Source: an uncultured Bacteroidota bacterium (lineage in GTDB: Bacteria > Bacteroidota > Bacteroidia > Bacteroidales > P3). From it: a stretch of DNA of 64,000 nucleotides. Under the pieces are notes generated by a model. The model made no database searches. It was not told where the DNA came from and saw only the letters and a program-made list of their open reading frames with translations. Below, piece after piece: positions 42,738 to 51,728 of this stretch. Where the stretch lies: positions 1-64,000 of the forward strand of contig CACYSB010000002.1 of the NCBI GenBank assembly GCA_902777005.1. Reading direction: 5' to 3'. The translations under genes and the position numbers were made by a program. Within the stretch, counting starts at the first letter, position 1. Every line of letters starts with the position of its first letter.

Positions 42738-42812
42738 TACCGCGTGCGGGATTCGAACCCGCGATTTTGAGAATGAAAATCTCACGTCCTGGGCCTACTA
42801 GACGAACGCGGC
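42738..42812 (-). tRNA. tRNA-Glu (UUC)
   Basis: A 75-nt cloverleaf on the minus strand: acceptor GCCGCGT / ACGCGGT (first pair G-U), anticodon stem TGAGA/TCTCA with loop TTTTCAT giving anticodon TTC, and T-arm GCGGG-TTCGAAT-CCCGC. CCA is not encoded. It precedes rpsT. Confidence 0.95.
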
Positions 42813-42864
42813 GCAGTGTTTTTGGGGCTACCCTAAAGGGTACTTTTTCCGCAAAAAGCGGGTG

Positions 42865-42895
42865 CAAAATTACTAACTATTTTCGACATGGCAAA
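42865..42895 (-). promoter_or_regulatory. strong stable-RNA promoter for tRNA-Glu
   Basis: TAATTTTG (-7, 42865-42872) and TTTG (-33, 42892-42895) with a 19-bp spacer, followed by GC-rich CACCCGC. It resembles the tRNA-Ala promoter at 62039-62069. Confidence 0.8.
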
Positions 42896-42932
42896 ATTTT
42901 TTTCAACCGGTTCAGTTGAAAACGCCTGCCGC

Positions 42933-43607
42933 CTACTCGTTATCTGCTTGAAACCTAAAGCCTAAACGCTTACCGGTGACCAGCATTTTTTTCTCGAAAT
43001 TGTTCTTCATCTCACCCACCGAAACTACCTTGACTTCATCGAACGGTGGGGTCAAAAGGTCAAAATTGGTGGTGTACTCGATGGCCGATTCCACTATACC
43101 TTGCACAGTGTCCTGATTTACAACGGATGTGTTGAAATTGGTGTACAGCATGCCGAGCTCGCGTTTGCCCTCGATAAAGTAGTGTTTCTCCTTGTTAACG
43201 AACACGCGACCAATCATATAGCCGAGGTCGTTGTCACGCTGGTAGACGAACGAGTCGGCGAGGAAGTTGTAGATGTGTATCGCACCGCAGTAGGAACGCG
43301 TCGTGTCCTCGCGTATGTAGGGCGATTTCATCACCTGGTGGTCACGCGGAATCTCGAAGACGTTGGTGTGCATCATAAACAGCAGTACATCGCCCGCGAA
43401 CTTCACCTCGAACTCGAAGTCTCCGCGGTCGGTGAACTCGAAGACCACGTTCTTGCCCTCCTTGATGCACTGCTCGTGGAAGAGGCCTATGAGCTCGCGT
43501 GTCGTCGAGCGGAAAAGCTCGAAGGTCTCCTTGGTGATGTCGAAGACAGTCTTCTTCAATTCGCTCTTGCTGAATACCAAATCTTTAAGGGTTTCTCTCA
43601 GTTCCAT
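42933..43607 (-). CDS. conserved Bacteroidetes protein, unknown function
   Basis: A 224-residue cytoplasmic protein. The sequence is well-formed and regular (FEFTDRGDFEFEVKFAGDVLLFMMHTNVFEIP, YIREDTTRSYCGAIHIYNFLADSFVYQRDNDLGYMIGRVFVN); I recall it as a conserved but unnamed family in Bacteroidetes. No catalytic motif is obvious. Start MELRETLKDL at 43607 preferred over an upstream ATG (43631), because it gives a well-formed N-terminus. Confidence 0.75.
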   Translation of the reverse strand: MELRETLKDLVFSKSELKKTVFDITKETFELFRSTTRELIGLFHEQCIKEGKNVVFEFTDRGDFEFEVKFAGDVLLFMMHTNVFEIPRDHQVMKSPYIREDTTRSYCGAIHIYNFLADSFVYQRDNDLGYMIGRVFVNKEKHYFIEGKRELGMLYTNFNTSVVNQDTVQGIVESAIEYTTNFDLLTPPFDEVKVVSVGEMKNNFEKKMLVTGKRLGFRFQADNE

Positions 43608-43677
43608 GATGTGATTGATTGTTTTCCTCAAATAACGCCACCCCTGCCGAAAAAGTATGCTGCTGCCAAAATAATTC

Positions 43678-43812
43678 CCTCCGTTCCCCCTCCGACTCCC
43701 CTCCGTCCCCTCTCCGACAAAAAACCGTTAAACAACCGTAGAACAGTCGGAGCGGGTACGGAGCGGATACGGAGCGGATACGGAGCGATGGCGTAGCGCC
43801 GCTGGCGCTGGA
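43678..43812 (+). repeat. intergenic hairpin repeat R4
   Basis: Short-form member. Positions 43712-43752 are the exact reverse complement of 41 nt in R1. The family tail is followed by three copies of an 11-bp unit, (A/T)ACGGAGCGG(A/G), and then by a GGCG-TAG-CGCC hairpin and GGCGCTGGAGTGGAGCGG. It lies between the divergent genes 42933 and 43901. Confidence 0.85.
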
Positions 43813-43870
43813 GTGGAGCGGTTACGCAGGCGTGTGGATGAAAAAATATTTCTATTTATAAAAAAAAGTG

Positions 43871-43878
43871 TATTTTTG
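43871..43878 (+). promoter_or_regulatory. promoter -7 box for 43901-efp unit
   Basis: TATTTTTG, 22 bp before the ATG at 43901. An ATG at 43868 would lie upstream of the transcription start and is rejected. Confidence 0.65.
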
Positions 43879-43900
43879 CATTTTCAAATCTAATGTGAAA

Positions 43901-44170
43901 ATGAGCCACAAGACTGTTATAAAGGTTTATGAAATAGCATCATACGTGCTGATTTTGGTTGCCACGGCGATATTCTTCTTGATGAAGGATAACCCGATGC
44001 GCCTGTCGCTGACGATGATACTTGTGGCGTTGGCCATAGCCATGCGCTGGCTTATGGAGCGTCGCCGCTTCAAGGCTGCCGAGGAGGAGATTGACCAGCT
44101 GCACGACGACTTGCGGCGCCTGACGCTGCTTCTGGCCGAAGAGAAAAAGAAAAACAATAATAACAAATAA
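43901..44170 (+). CDS. small membrane protein with coiled-coil tail
   Basis: An 89-residue protein with two hydrophobic helices (residues 9-27 and 33-48) and a charged coiled-coil tail ([36 protein letters not shown]). The family is unnamed to me. It is 14 bp upstream of efp and shares its promoter, an arrangement that may be conserved; no function follows from that. Confidence 0.75.
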   Translation: MSHKTVIKVYEIASYVLILVATAIFFLMKDNPMRLSLTMILVALAIAMRWLMERRRFKAAEEEIDQLHDDLRRLTLLLAEEKKKNNNNK

Positions 44171-44184
44171 ACATTCAGTATTTT

Positions 44185-44748
44185 ATGGCAACAACCACCG
44201 ACATCAAGAACGGACTCTGCATCAATTTCAACAACGACATCTACACCATCGTTGAGTTTCTCCATGTGAAACCCGGCAAGGGCGCCGCCTTTGTGCGCAC
44301 CAAGATGCGCAACGTGAAGACCGGCCGCATGCTGGAGAACACCTTCCCCAGCGGTGCCAAGATTGACATCGTGCGCGTCGAACGCCGTCCCTACACCTAC
44401 CTCTACAAGGAGGGCGACATGCACGTGTTCATGCACACAGAGACTTACGAGCAGATTTATATCCCCGAGACCATCATCAACGCCCCGCAGTTCCTGAAGG
44501 ACGGCCAGTATGTTGAGATTACTGTCGAGGCCGACACCGAGACCCCGCTGACATGCGAGCTGCCTCCGTTCATCGAGACCGTGGTGACCTATACCGAGCC
44601 TGGCTTTGCCGGCAACACCGCCACCAACGCCATGAAGGACGCCACTGTGGAGCCCGGCGTGCAGGTCCGTGTGCCCCTCTTCATCAAGGAAGGCGAGCGC
44701 ATCAAGGTCGACACCCGCACCTGCGAGTATGCAGAGCGTCTGAAATAG
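44185..44748 (+). CDS. efp: translation elongation factor P
   Basis: A 187-residue, three-domain protein. The N-terminal KOW-like domain bears the modification loop [14 protein letters not shown] near 31-44, with a Lys at its tip. The OB domains follow ([40 protein letters not shown]). It relieves ribosome stalling at proline runs. Full length. Confidence 0.97.
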   Translation: MATTTDIKNGLCINFNNDIYTIVEFLHVKPGKGAAFVRTKMRNVKTGRMLENTFPSGAKIDIVRVERRPYTYLYKEGDMHVFMHTETYEQIYIPETIINAPQFLKDGQYVEITVEADTETPLTCELPPFIETVVTYTEPGFAGNTATNAMKDATVEPGVQVRVPLFIKEGERIKVDTRTCEYAERLK

Positions 44749-44769
44749 TCAAGAATTAAAACTTAAGAG

Positions 44770-45762
44770 TTGAAAAGACTTGCAATCATTGCAGCCTGCT
44801 TGCTTGTGCTGGCAGGCTGCAAGCATAAACCGACAGAGCGTCCGTCGGCACCGTCGACGGACTACACTCAGGTTGCCGTGCCTGAGTTTAATGCTGACTC
44901 GGCCTACAGCTATGCTGCCGCACAGCTTGCTTTCGGCAACCGCATACCGGGCTCCAAGGCTTGGGGGCAGTGTGCTGAATTTATAGAGGCGCAGATGGCG
45001 CGTTGGTGCGACACCGTCGTGGTGCAGCCCTTCAAGGCCACCCTTTGGGACGGCAGTACGGTGCCGGGCCGCAACATCATAGCGTCGCTCAATCCGCAGG
45101 CCGCCAAGCGTGTGCTGTTGGCGGCGCACTGGGACAGCCGCATGTGGGCTGACCACGACCCCGACGAGGGCAACCACAGCAAGCCGGTGCCAGGCGCCAA
45201 CGACGGCGCTTCGGGAGCGGCTGTGCTTATGGAGATGGCGCGCACGATGAGCCAGATGCCGCCAAGCGTGGGCGTGGATTTCATCTTCTTCGACGTGGAG
45301 GACCAGGGGCAGCCCGAGTGGGCCGACACCTACGAGGACAACACATGGTGCAAGGGCTCGCAGCATTGGGCACAGAACCGCCATGTGCCGGCCTATTCGG
45401 CTGTGTACGGCGTGCTGTTCGACATGGTGGGTACCATGCAGCCGCGCTACACCAAGGAGCAGGTGAGCCGCCATTATGCCCCGGGACTCACGGACAAGAT
45501 ATGGGGTGTGGCCGCTGCGCTGGGTTACGGCAACATCTTCGTGGCGCAGAACACCGATCCCATACTCGACGACCACATGTATGTGAACCAGATTGCCGGC
45601 ATACCGATGGTGGACATCGTGCAGAACAGCGGTACCACCAGCTTCTTCTCGCACTGGCACACCACCACCGACAACCTGGACAACCTCAGCGCAGAGACCA
45701 TGCGCACGGTGGCCACGGTGGTGATGAAGACCATATATGGCGACTATCCTCACGGGAAGTAA
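44770..45762 (+). CDS. M28 family peptidase / glutaminyl cyclase-like lipoprotein
   Basis: A 330-residue lipoprotein; lipobox LVLAGCKHK (Cys 17). The M28 fold shows HWDSRMWADHDPD near 117, PGANDGASGAAVLMEMA near 139, FFDVEDQGQPEW near 173 and the final His near SFFSHWHTTTDNLDNL. These zinc ligands and the length match bacterial glutaminyl-peptide cyclotransferases, which form N-terminal pyroglutamate in the periplasm. The start is TTG; no ATG gives the signal peptide. It begins 21 bp after efp. Confidence 0.88.
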   Translation: MKRLAIIAACLLVLAGCKHKPTERPSAPSTDYTQVAVPEFNADSAYSYAAAQLAFGNRIPGSKAWGQCAEFIEAQMARWCDTVVVQPFKATLWDGSTVPGRNIIASLNPQAAKRVLLAAHWDSRMWADHDPDEGNHSKPVPGANDGASGAAVLMEMARTMSQMPPSVGVDFIFFDVEDQGQPEWADTYEDNTWCKGSQHWAQNRHVPAYSAVYGVLFDMVGTMQPRYTKEQVSRHYAPGLTDKIWGVAAALGYGNIFVAQNTDPILDDHMYVNQIAGIPMVDIVQNSGTTSFFSHWHTTTDNLDNLSAETMRTVATVVMKTIYGDYPHGK

Positions 45763-45765
45763 AAC

Positions 45766-46179
45766 ATGAAATTATCGAGGTACATAGTGGTTGCGTTGGC
45801 ATTGTTGCTGCTTGCCGGATGCAAGCGTGACCGCTGCAATGTGCCAATAGGGGAGACGGGGGCGATATACCTGCCCGACTATCCTGATATCTACAACAAC
45901 GTTGGCGGCACCGTGGTGCTCAACAAAGGGCATCGCGGCATATTGGTGCGCTGCTCAGGCTTCGGCGAGTACATGGCTTTTGAGTGTGCCTGTCCGCAGG
46001 ACCACGATGTGCGCATGCTGCCTGACGACGACCACAACGCTGTGACGCTGACCTGTCCCTCGTGTGGCTCACGCTTCGAGGTTATATCCAGCGGCACGCC
46101 GCTCGAGGGCTCCTCGACGGTGTGCACCCTGCACCAGTACCGTGCCGACAAGGATGGGACAACATTGTACATATACTGA
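45766..46179 (+). CDS. Rieske-like Cys-rich lipoprotein
   Basis: A 137-residue lipoprotein (LLLAGCKRD, Cys 19). The beta-rich domain has FECACPQDHDVRML and, 25 residues later, TCPSCGSRFEVISSGTP. This recalls the Rieske 2Fe-2S fold (CxH and CxxH), but the second pair is CPSC without the usual His, so cluster binding is uncertain. It starts 3 bp after the cyclase-like gene and probably shares its transcript. Confidence 0.7.
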   Translation: MKLSRYIVVALALLLLAGCKRDRCNVPIGETGAIYLPDYPDIYNNVGGTVVLNKGHRGILVRCSGFGEYMAFECACPQDHDVRMLPDDDHNAVTLTCPSCGSRFEVISSGTPLEGSSTVCTLHQYRADKDGTTLYIY

Positions 46180-46286
46180 TTGAGCCTCCGGAGGGAGGGA
46201 TATGTTAAATTTTTATTCCTGCACAATAAAAGTGCAACAAGGGAGTTATTATTGGTGAATTTAATAATAACCAAAATACGGCGCGT

Positions 46287-46445
46287 ATGATGCAGGAATA
46301 CGATTTTACAAGCATTGACACATTTTCGCCTGCAAGCACAGACATACGCCCCTCGGAACAAGTGGTGCAGAACATCATGAGTTTCGCCCGCAGCTACAGG
46401 ACTGTGGAAATAGAGGGCATGCCGGTTGACCTCTTTTTAAACTAA
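46287..46445 (+). CDS. small 52-residue protein
   Basis: Sequence begins MMQEYDFTSIDTF and ends MPVDLFLN. It resembles short Bacteroidales proteins that I recall with the pattern YDFTxIDTF...FARSYR, all uncharacterised. Codon use is coding-like, and a strong terminator (46460-46486) follows 14 bp after its stop. No clear promoter box lies in the 107-bp gap upstream. Function unknown. Confidence 0.6.
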   Translation: MMQEYDFTSIDTFSPASTDIRPSEQVVQNIMSFARSYRTVEIEGMPVDLFLN

Positions 46446-46459
46446 GAGGTAGAAAAGAA

Positions 46460-46486
46460 GGCGGGCCGCTCATTGAGCGGCCCGCC
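46460..46486. terminator. bidirectional terminator
   Basis: GGCGGGCCGCTC-ATT-GAGCGGCCCGCC: 12 perfect GC-rich pairs, followed by TTTG on + and preceded by CTT on the minus side. It separates the 52-residue gene from manC. Confidence 0.8.
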
Positions 46487-46495
46487 TTTGTGTTG

Positions 46496-47575
46496 TCAGA
46501 GTTTCTCAACCCAGTGTTTTATCTGCTGCTCGTCGTCGAGACGGCATACCAGCAGCGAGTGGTCGCGCAGGGCCACAAGGCAGTGGTCGAGGCCCTGGAC
46601 GATGGCCTCGTAGCCATTCTCTATGTTGACTACGCTGTCTTGTGTGTCAACAATGACGGCATGGCCGCTGACGGCGTTCTGCGCCTCGTCGTGGGCGGCA
46701 TGGGTGTAGAGCGAGCCCCAGGTGCCGATGTCGCTCCAACCGAAGTCGGCGGCGACAGTGTGCATGGATAAACGTTCGCTCTCTTCGGTCGCGTTCACGT
46801 TTACCACGCGTTCCATGACACCGTAGTCGATGCTTATGTTCTCGCAGTGCTCGAACTGGGCGTTGATGAAAGCCTGCTCCTGCGGGGTGCCGAACTTGGC
46901 TTTGCCCTCATCGAAGAGGCGCACAAGGTCGGGCAGGTACTGGCGGAAGGCATCCATTATGGCGTTGGTGCTCCATAGGAAGATGCCAGAGTTCCAGAAG
47001 AAGTTGCCTGCAGCGAGGAACTGCTTGGCAGTCTCGAGGTCGGGCTTTTCCTTGAAGGAGGCCACAGGGACGATGTCGTCGCCAGGCTTGGATGATACTT
47101 CTATATATCCGTAGCCTGTCTCGGGGCGCGAAGGCTTGATGCCGATGGTCATGAGAGCCTCACGGTTGTGCTCCACAAAGTCGAGTCCGCGGCCTATGAT
47201 GCGCTGGAACTCCACCTCATTGGTGACGAGGTGGTCGGCTGGTGTTACGGCAATGGAGGCTTCGGGGCACTGGCTAAGGATGTGGTATACAGCGTAGGCT
47301 ATGCAGGGTGCTGTGTTGCGGCGCATGGGCTCGCATAGCACGTTCTCCTCTTTGATTTCTGGGAGTTGCTGCATGACTAGGTCTTTGTAGGCGGCGTTTG
47401 TGACGACGATGAAGTTCTCCGACGGCACAAGGGGCAGGAATCGCTCGTATGTGGCACGTATGAAGCTCTTGCCGGTGCCGAGTATGTCGAGGAACTGTTT
47501 AGGATAGTTGTTCTTGCTGAGAGGCCAAAAGCGGCTGCCTATGCCGCCGGCCATGATGACACAATAGCGGTTCAT
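46496..47575 (-). CDS. manC: mannose-1-phosphate guanylyltransferase
   Basis: A 359-residue nucleotidyltransferase. MAGGIGSRFWPLSKNNYPKQFLDIL at 8-32 is the GTP/sugar-phosphate signature; VTPADHLV near 118 and GYIEV near 154 follow, with FFWNSGIFLW near 190. It makes GDP-mannose for glycan synthesis. There is no isomerase domain, so it is the short form. It overlaps lptB by 4 bp. Confidence 0.94.
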   Translation of the reverse strand: MNRYCVIMAGGIGSRFWPLSKNNYPKQFLDILGTGKSFIRATYERFLPLVPSENFIVVTNAAYKDLVMQQLPEIKEENVLCEPMRRNTAPCIAYAVYHILSQCPEASIAVTPADHLVTNEVEFQRIIGRGLDFVEHNREALMTIGIKPSRPETGYGYIEVSSKPGDDIVPVASFKEKPDLETAKQFLAAGNFFWNSGIFLWSTNAIMDAFRQYLPDLVRLFDEGKAKFGTPQEQAFINAQFEHCENISIDYGVMERVVNVNATEESERLSMHTVAADFGWSDIGTWGSLYTHAAHDEAQNAVSGHAVIVDTQDSVVNIENGYEAIVQGLDHCLVALRDHSLLVCRLDDEQQIKHWVEKL

Positions 47576-48396
47576 ATCTGTTGGGTTTTGGCTCGGCGCA
47601 GCTCGAAGTCGCGGCCGAGGTATTTCTCTCTCACGTCAGGGTCATTGGCCATTTCTTCGGGGGTGCCATGGTGCAGCACGTTGCCCTCATAGAGGAGGTA
47701 GGCGCGGTCTGTGATGGCGAGGGTCTCGCGCACGTTGTGGTCGGTGATGAGGATGCCGATGTTACGCTCTTTGAGGTGCGCCACGATGTCCTGGATGTCC
47801 TGCACGGCTATGGGGTCGACACCGGCGAAGGGCTCGTCGAGCAGCAGGAACATTGGGTCGTTGGCCAGAGCGCGGGCAATTTCAGTACGGCGTCGTTCGC
47901 CACCGCTGAGCTGGATGCCCTTGCTCTTGCGTATGTGCTGAAGGCGGAACTCGTCGAGGAGCGACTCCAACTTCTCCTGCTGCTGCTCCTTGTTGAGGTC
48001 CTTGCGGAATTCAAGGATGGATGCTATATTGTCCTCTACCGACATCTGGCGGAAGACAGAGGCTTCCTGGGCTAAATAGCCCACGCCCATCTGTGAGCGG
48101 CGGTACATTGGTAAGTCGGTAATCTCGAGGCGCCACGGTGCATTGCCTTCGGGGCGTTCGGCATGCTTGTGTTCGAACATAGGATTGTTCTTATCGGCCT
48201 CGCAGGTGCTCTCGAAGAACACCCTGCCACTGTTAGCCTTTATGATGCCCACGACCATGTAGAAAGTGGTGGTCTTACCGGCGCCGTTGGGGCCGAGCAG
48301 ACCAACAATCTCACCTTGGCTTACGCTTACTGACACCTCTTTCACGACAGTGCGCGAGCGGTATATTTTTACGACTTTGTCGGTGTAGAGCTTCAT
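47572..48396 (-). CDS. lptB: LPS export ABC transporter ATPase LptB
   Basis: A 274-residue ATPase. Walker A GPNGAGKTT at 35-43; YLAQEASVFRQMSVEDNI is the LptB-specific Q-loop region; signature LSGGERRRTEIARAL; Walker B LLLDEPFAG; ITDHNVRETLAI. It powers LPS transport with LptF/G. It is longer than usual (about 240-250): roughly 28 residues between 60 and 90 (from FESTCEADKNN to APWRLEI) look like an insertion. Confidence 0.95.
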   Translation of the reverse strand: MKLYTDKVVKIYRSRTVVKEVSVSVSQGEIVGLLGPNGAGKTTTFYMVVGIIKANSGRVFFESTCEADKNNPMFEHKHAERPEGNAPWRLEITDLPMYRRSQMGVGYLAQEASVFRQMSVEDNIASILEFRKDLNKEQQQEKLESLLDEFRLQHIRKSKGIQLSGGERRRTEIARALANDPMFLLLDEPFAGVDPIAVQDIQDIVAHLKERNIGILITDHNVRETLAITDRAYLLYEGNVLHHGTPEEMANDPDVREKYLGRDFELRRAKTQQI

Positions 48397-49355
48397 ATTA
48401 TGCCTTCTCTTAATATATCATGTATGTGGATGATGCCGAGGTAGTGGTTGTCGGCATCGACGACGATGAGTTGCGTGATGGAATTGTTGCGCATAAGCTG
48501 CAGTGCATTGACAGCATATTCGCTGTCGAGGATGGTACGTGGATTAGGATGCATGATGTCGGCAGCGGTCTGCGGTGAATGGAATGTTTGCATCATGCGG
48601 CGCAGGTCGCCGTCGGTTATTATGCCGCGTATGGTGTCGTTCTCCATGACCACGGTGCATCCGAGGCGTTTGGAGGTCATCTCTAGGATAGTCTCATCGA
48701 TGGTTGCCGTTGGCGGTACTGCCGGGCGCTCGTTTTGTATGTATAGGTCGGCTACACGCAGATAGAGCTGCTTGCCGAGGGCTCCGCCGGGGTGGAAGCG
48801 AGCAAAGTCGCGTGCCGAGAAGTTGCGGCACTCAATGAGTGCCACAGCGAGTGCATCGCCCATGACCAGCTGGGCCGTGGTACTGCTGGTAGGTGCCAGA
48901 TTGTTGGGGCATGCCTCGTGCTCCACGGTTGTGTCGAGCACTATGTCTGCCTCGTGGGCGAGGAACGAATCTCGGTTGCCGACAATGGCGATAATGCGGT
49001 TGCCGAAGTTCTTGATAAGGGGCACGAGTACCTTTATCTCTGGTGTGTTGCCGCTTTTGGAGATACATATCACCACGTCGTCGGGGCGTACCATGCCCAG
49101 GTCGCCGTGGATGGCATCGGCGGCATGCAGGAACAGTGCCGGTGTGCCAGTGGAATTCATGGTTGAGACAATCTTTGTGGCGATGTTGGCACTCTTGCCA
49201 ATACCGGTTACAACAACGCGTCCGGAGGTTGAAAACAGGGTTTCGACAGCTTCGGCAAAGGCATCATCTATGTGGTTAAGCAGGTTTTCTACTGCTTTTT
49301 TTTCGTCAGTAATTACCTGAGCGGCAATTTGTTTTATTTCTTCACGGCTCTTCAC
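48393..49355 (-). CDS. kdsD: arabinose-5-phosphate isomerase, KpsF/GutQ family
   Basis: A 320-residue protein. An N-terminal SIS domain has VVTGIGKSANIATKIVSTMNSTG near 47-69 and CISKSGNTPEI near 95. Two CBS domains follow after residue 205. It converts ribulose 5-phosphate to arabinose 5-phosphate for Kdo synthesis. With lptB and manC it forms an LPS-related unit, all overlapping by 4 bp. The start is GTG at 49355; the nearby ATG is out of frame. Confidence 0.94.
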   Translation of the reverse strand: MKSREEIKQIAAQVITDEKKAVENLLNHIDDAFAEAVETLFSTSGRVVVTGIGKSANIATKIVSTMNSTGTPALFLHAADAIHGDLGMVRPDDVVICISKSGNTPEIKVLVPLIKNFGNRIIAIVGNRDSFLAHEADIVLDTTVEHEACPNNLAPTSSTTAQLVMGDALAVALIECRNFSARDFARFHPGGALGKQLYLRVADLYIQNERPAVPPTATIDETILEMTSKRLGCTVVMENDTIRGIITDGDLRRMMQTFHSPQTAADIMHPNPRTILDSEYAVNALQLMRNNSITQLIVVDADNHYLGIIHIHDILREGII

Positions 49356-49390
49356 TGCATTTTTTATTTGGTCAGTTCAACGTTTTTTTG

Positions 49391-49398
49391 TATCTTTG
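49391..49398 (+). promoter_or_regulatory. promoter -7 box for recQ
   Basis: TATCTTTG with TTTG at 49367-49370 and a 20-bp spacer. The ATG at 49471 is 72 bp downstream; the leader contains AAACGTTTAAAC. Confidence 0.75.
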
Positions 49399-49470
49399 TA
49401 AACGTTTAAACACACTGTTCGTTAAAGTACTTTGAATAACGCAGCTTTGTGTCAAATATTGTTGTAAGAG

Positions 49471-51675
49471 ATGAAAGATTTACATACATATCTTAAAGAA
49501 ATCTTTGGCTTTGACAAGTTCAAAGGCGACCAGGAGGCTATCATACAAAGCCTGCTGGACGGCAATGACACTTTTGTTATAATGCCAACCGGTGGTGGCA
49601 AGAGCCTGTGCTACCAGTTGCCAGCCATGATTCTCAAGGGTACTGCCGTGGTTGTGTCGCCGTTGATAGCACTGATGAAAAACCAGGTGGATGCTGTGCG
49701 CTACACATCGGGCAGCGACTGTGTAGCACACTTCCTTAACTCTTCGCTTTCTCGACAGCAAGTGACTGAAGTTAAAGAGGATCTGCTTAAGGGAGACACA
49801 AAACTCCTGTATGTCGCACCCGAAACCCTCTCTAAGGATGACACCATTGAGCTACTAAAACAGATAAAGATTACTTTCTTCGCTATTGACGAAGCACATT
49901 GCATATCTGAATGGGGACATGATTTCCGCCCCGAATACCGCCGTCTGCGCGAAGCCATCAAGGCTATACAGCCCAATGTGCCTATACTCACCCTCACCGC
50001 TTCGGCTACGCCCAAGGTGCAGCAGGATATCATCAAGAACCTTGGCATGGAAAAAGCCAAGACCTTTGTGTCGTCGTTCAACCGTCCCAACCTGTACTAC
50101 GAAGTGCGTCCCAAGCCCTCCGATCCCATGCTGCTCCATAAGGAGATTATCCGTTTTATCAAGGAAAACCCCAACAAGAGTGGTATTATATACTGCCTGA
50201 CACGCAAAAAGGTAGAAGACCTTGCCGAGTTGCTTGTGATCAATGGTATCAAGGCGTTGCCATACCACGCAGGTCTTGACAACAAGGTGCGCGCCGAGAA
50301 TCAGGACAAGTTTCTCATGGAGGAAGTTGACGTCATCGTGGCTACCATTGCATTTGGTATGGGAATCGACAAGCCCGACGTGCGTTTTGTCATCCACTAT
50401 GATATACCCAAGAGTATTGAGGGTTACTACCAGGAGACAGGCCGCGCCGGCCGTGATGGTGGTGAGGGACGATGCATAGCTTTCTATAGCGAGCAGGACG
50501 TTGAGAAGCTATACAAGTTCTTTACTGAGAAGAACGTCACTGAGCAGGAGATGGCCCGCCAGCTAGTGCAGGAAATGGTCTCTTATGCCGAGAGCTCTGC
50601 CTGCCGTCGCCTGAATATATTGCGTTACTTTGGTGAGGATTACTCCGAGCCATATTGCGGCAATTGTGATAACTGTCTGCATCCAAAGCCTCAGGAGGAG
50701 GCCAAGGAAGAGGTTGCTATGGCAATAGAAACAATAATTGCCATGAAGCAGGCATTCAAGCCTAAAGAGATCGTGGATGTACTCATGGGACGCCGCAACG
50801 CCAGCACCAAGAATTATCACTTAGACGAGCTGGAACAGTTCGGCGCCGGTACAGACAAGAATAATCTCTTCTGGAAAGCAGTGCTGCGCCAGGCACAGTT
50901 TGAGGGCTTGCTGCAGAAGGAGATTGAGCAGTACGGTGTACTTAAAGTTACTCCTGCAGGCGCTAAATTCCTCAAAAAGCCGTATAGCATACTCGTTACA
51001 TGCGACCATGACTATTCTGCTGCTGCCGAAGAGGACGAGGAGGAGCTGGCAGCCAACGCCGGTGGTGCTTCCGCTGCGGGTGACGAGGCCTTATATGTAC
51101 AACTCAAGAGTCTGCGTCGAAGCATTGCCACTCGTGAGAAGTTGCCTGCGTATGTTATCTTTGAGGATACTTCGTTGAAAGATATGACGCTACAGTATCC
51201 CTGTACCATTGAAGAGCTGGCGCATTGCTCCGGCGTAGGTATCGCAAAGGCGCAGAAACATGGTGCACCATTCATTGAGCTCATCAAACAGTACGTCGAC
51301 GATAACGACATAGAGCGTCCACAGGACATCGTTGTGCGCTCTGCTGTCAACAAATCGGGCCTCAAGGTATACATCATACAGTCTATAGACCGCCGCAAGA
51401 GTCTCGAGGATATCGCTGCTGGCAAGGGCATCAACATGTCGGAACTGCTGACGGAGATGGAGCACATCATTGCCAGCGGGGCCAAGCTCAACATAGACTA
51501 TTATATCAACGATAATATCGAGGAGGATCATCAAGAGGTTCTGCTTGACTACTGGCGCAACTCCGAAAGCGACTCCCTTGAGGAGGCTTACGAGGAGTTC
51601 AGCGACGATCCAGATTACACAGAAGAGGAGATACGCCTCATGCGCATCAAGTTTATGTCCGATTACGGACACTAA
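49471..51675 (+). CDS. recQ: ATP-dependent DNA helicase RecQ
   Basis: A 734-residue SF2 helicase. Motif I MPTGGGKSLCYQLP near 38-51; motif II DEAHCISEWGHDFRPEY near 138; motif VI QETGRAGRDGG near 325. The RQC zinc cluster is CRRLNILRYFGEDYSEPYCGNCDNC near 378-402. A winged helix and an HRDC domain (near 535-615) follow, then a helicase-specific acidic tail. It unwinds DNA in recombination and fork repair. Longer than E. coli RecQ (about 610) because of the tail, as is usual in Bacteroidetes. Confidence 0.97.
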   Translation: MKDLHTYLKEIFGFDKFKGDQEAIIQSLLDGNDTFVIMPTGGGKSLCYQLPAMILKGTAVVVSPLIALMKNQVDAVRYTSGSDCVAHFLNSSLSRQQVTEVKEDLLKGDTKLLYVAPETLSKDDTIELLKQIKITFFAIDEAHCISEWGHDFRPEYRRLREAIKAIQPNVPILTLTASATPKVQQDIIKNLGMEKAKTFVSSFNRPNLYYEVRPKPSDPMLLHKEIIRFIKENPNKSGIIYCLTRKKVEDLAELLVINGIKALPYHAGLDNKVRAENQDKFLMEEVDVIVATIAFGMGIDKPDVRFVIHYDIPKSIEGYYQETGRAGRDGGEGRCIAFYSEQDVEKLYKFFTEKNVTEQEMARQLVQEMVSYAESSACRRLNILRYFGEDYSEPYCGNCDNCLHPKPQEEAKEEVAMAIETIIAMKQAFKPKEIVDVLMGRRNASTKNYHLDELEQFGAGTDKNNLFWKAVLRQAQFEGLLQKEIEQYGVLKVTPAGAKFLKKPYSILVTCDHDYSAAAEEDEEELAANAGGASAAGDEALYVQLKSLRRSIATREKLPAYVIFEDTSLKDMTLQYPCTIEELAHCSGVGIAKAQKHGAPFIELIKQYVDDNDIERPQDIVVRSAVNKSGLKVYIIQSIDRRKSLEDIAAGKGINMSELLTEMEHIIASGAKLNIDYYINDNIEEDHQEVLLDYWRNSESDSLEEAYEEFSDDPDYTEEEIRLMRIKFMSDYGH

Positions 51676-51680
51676 AAAAC

Positions 51681-51710
51681 AAAGGTGTCATCCGTGAGGG
51701 TGACACCTTT
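51681..51710. terminator. terminator after recQ
   Basis: AAAGGTGTCA (51681-51690), 10-nt loop, TGACACCTTT (51701-51710), then TCTTTTTCC. It also faces the converging nitroreductase gene. Confidence 0.85.
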
Positions 51711-51728
51711 TCTTTTTCCTTTGTTTGC

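Noticed and set aside
42827-42842. Riboswitch or attenuator before tRNA-Glu (TACCCT/AGGGTA)
   Set aside because: A 6-bp stem in a tRNA leader is more simply a processing feature; no other conserved element is seen.
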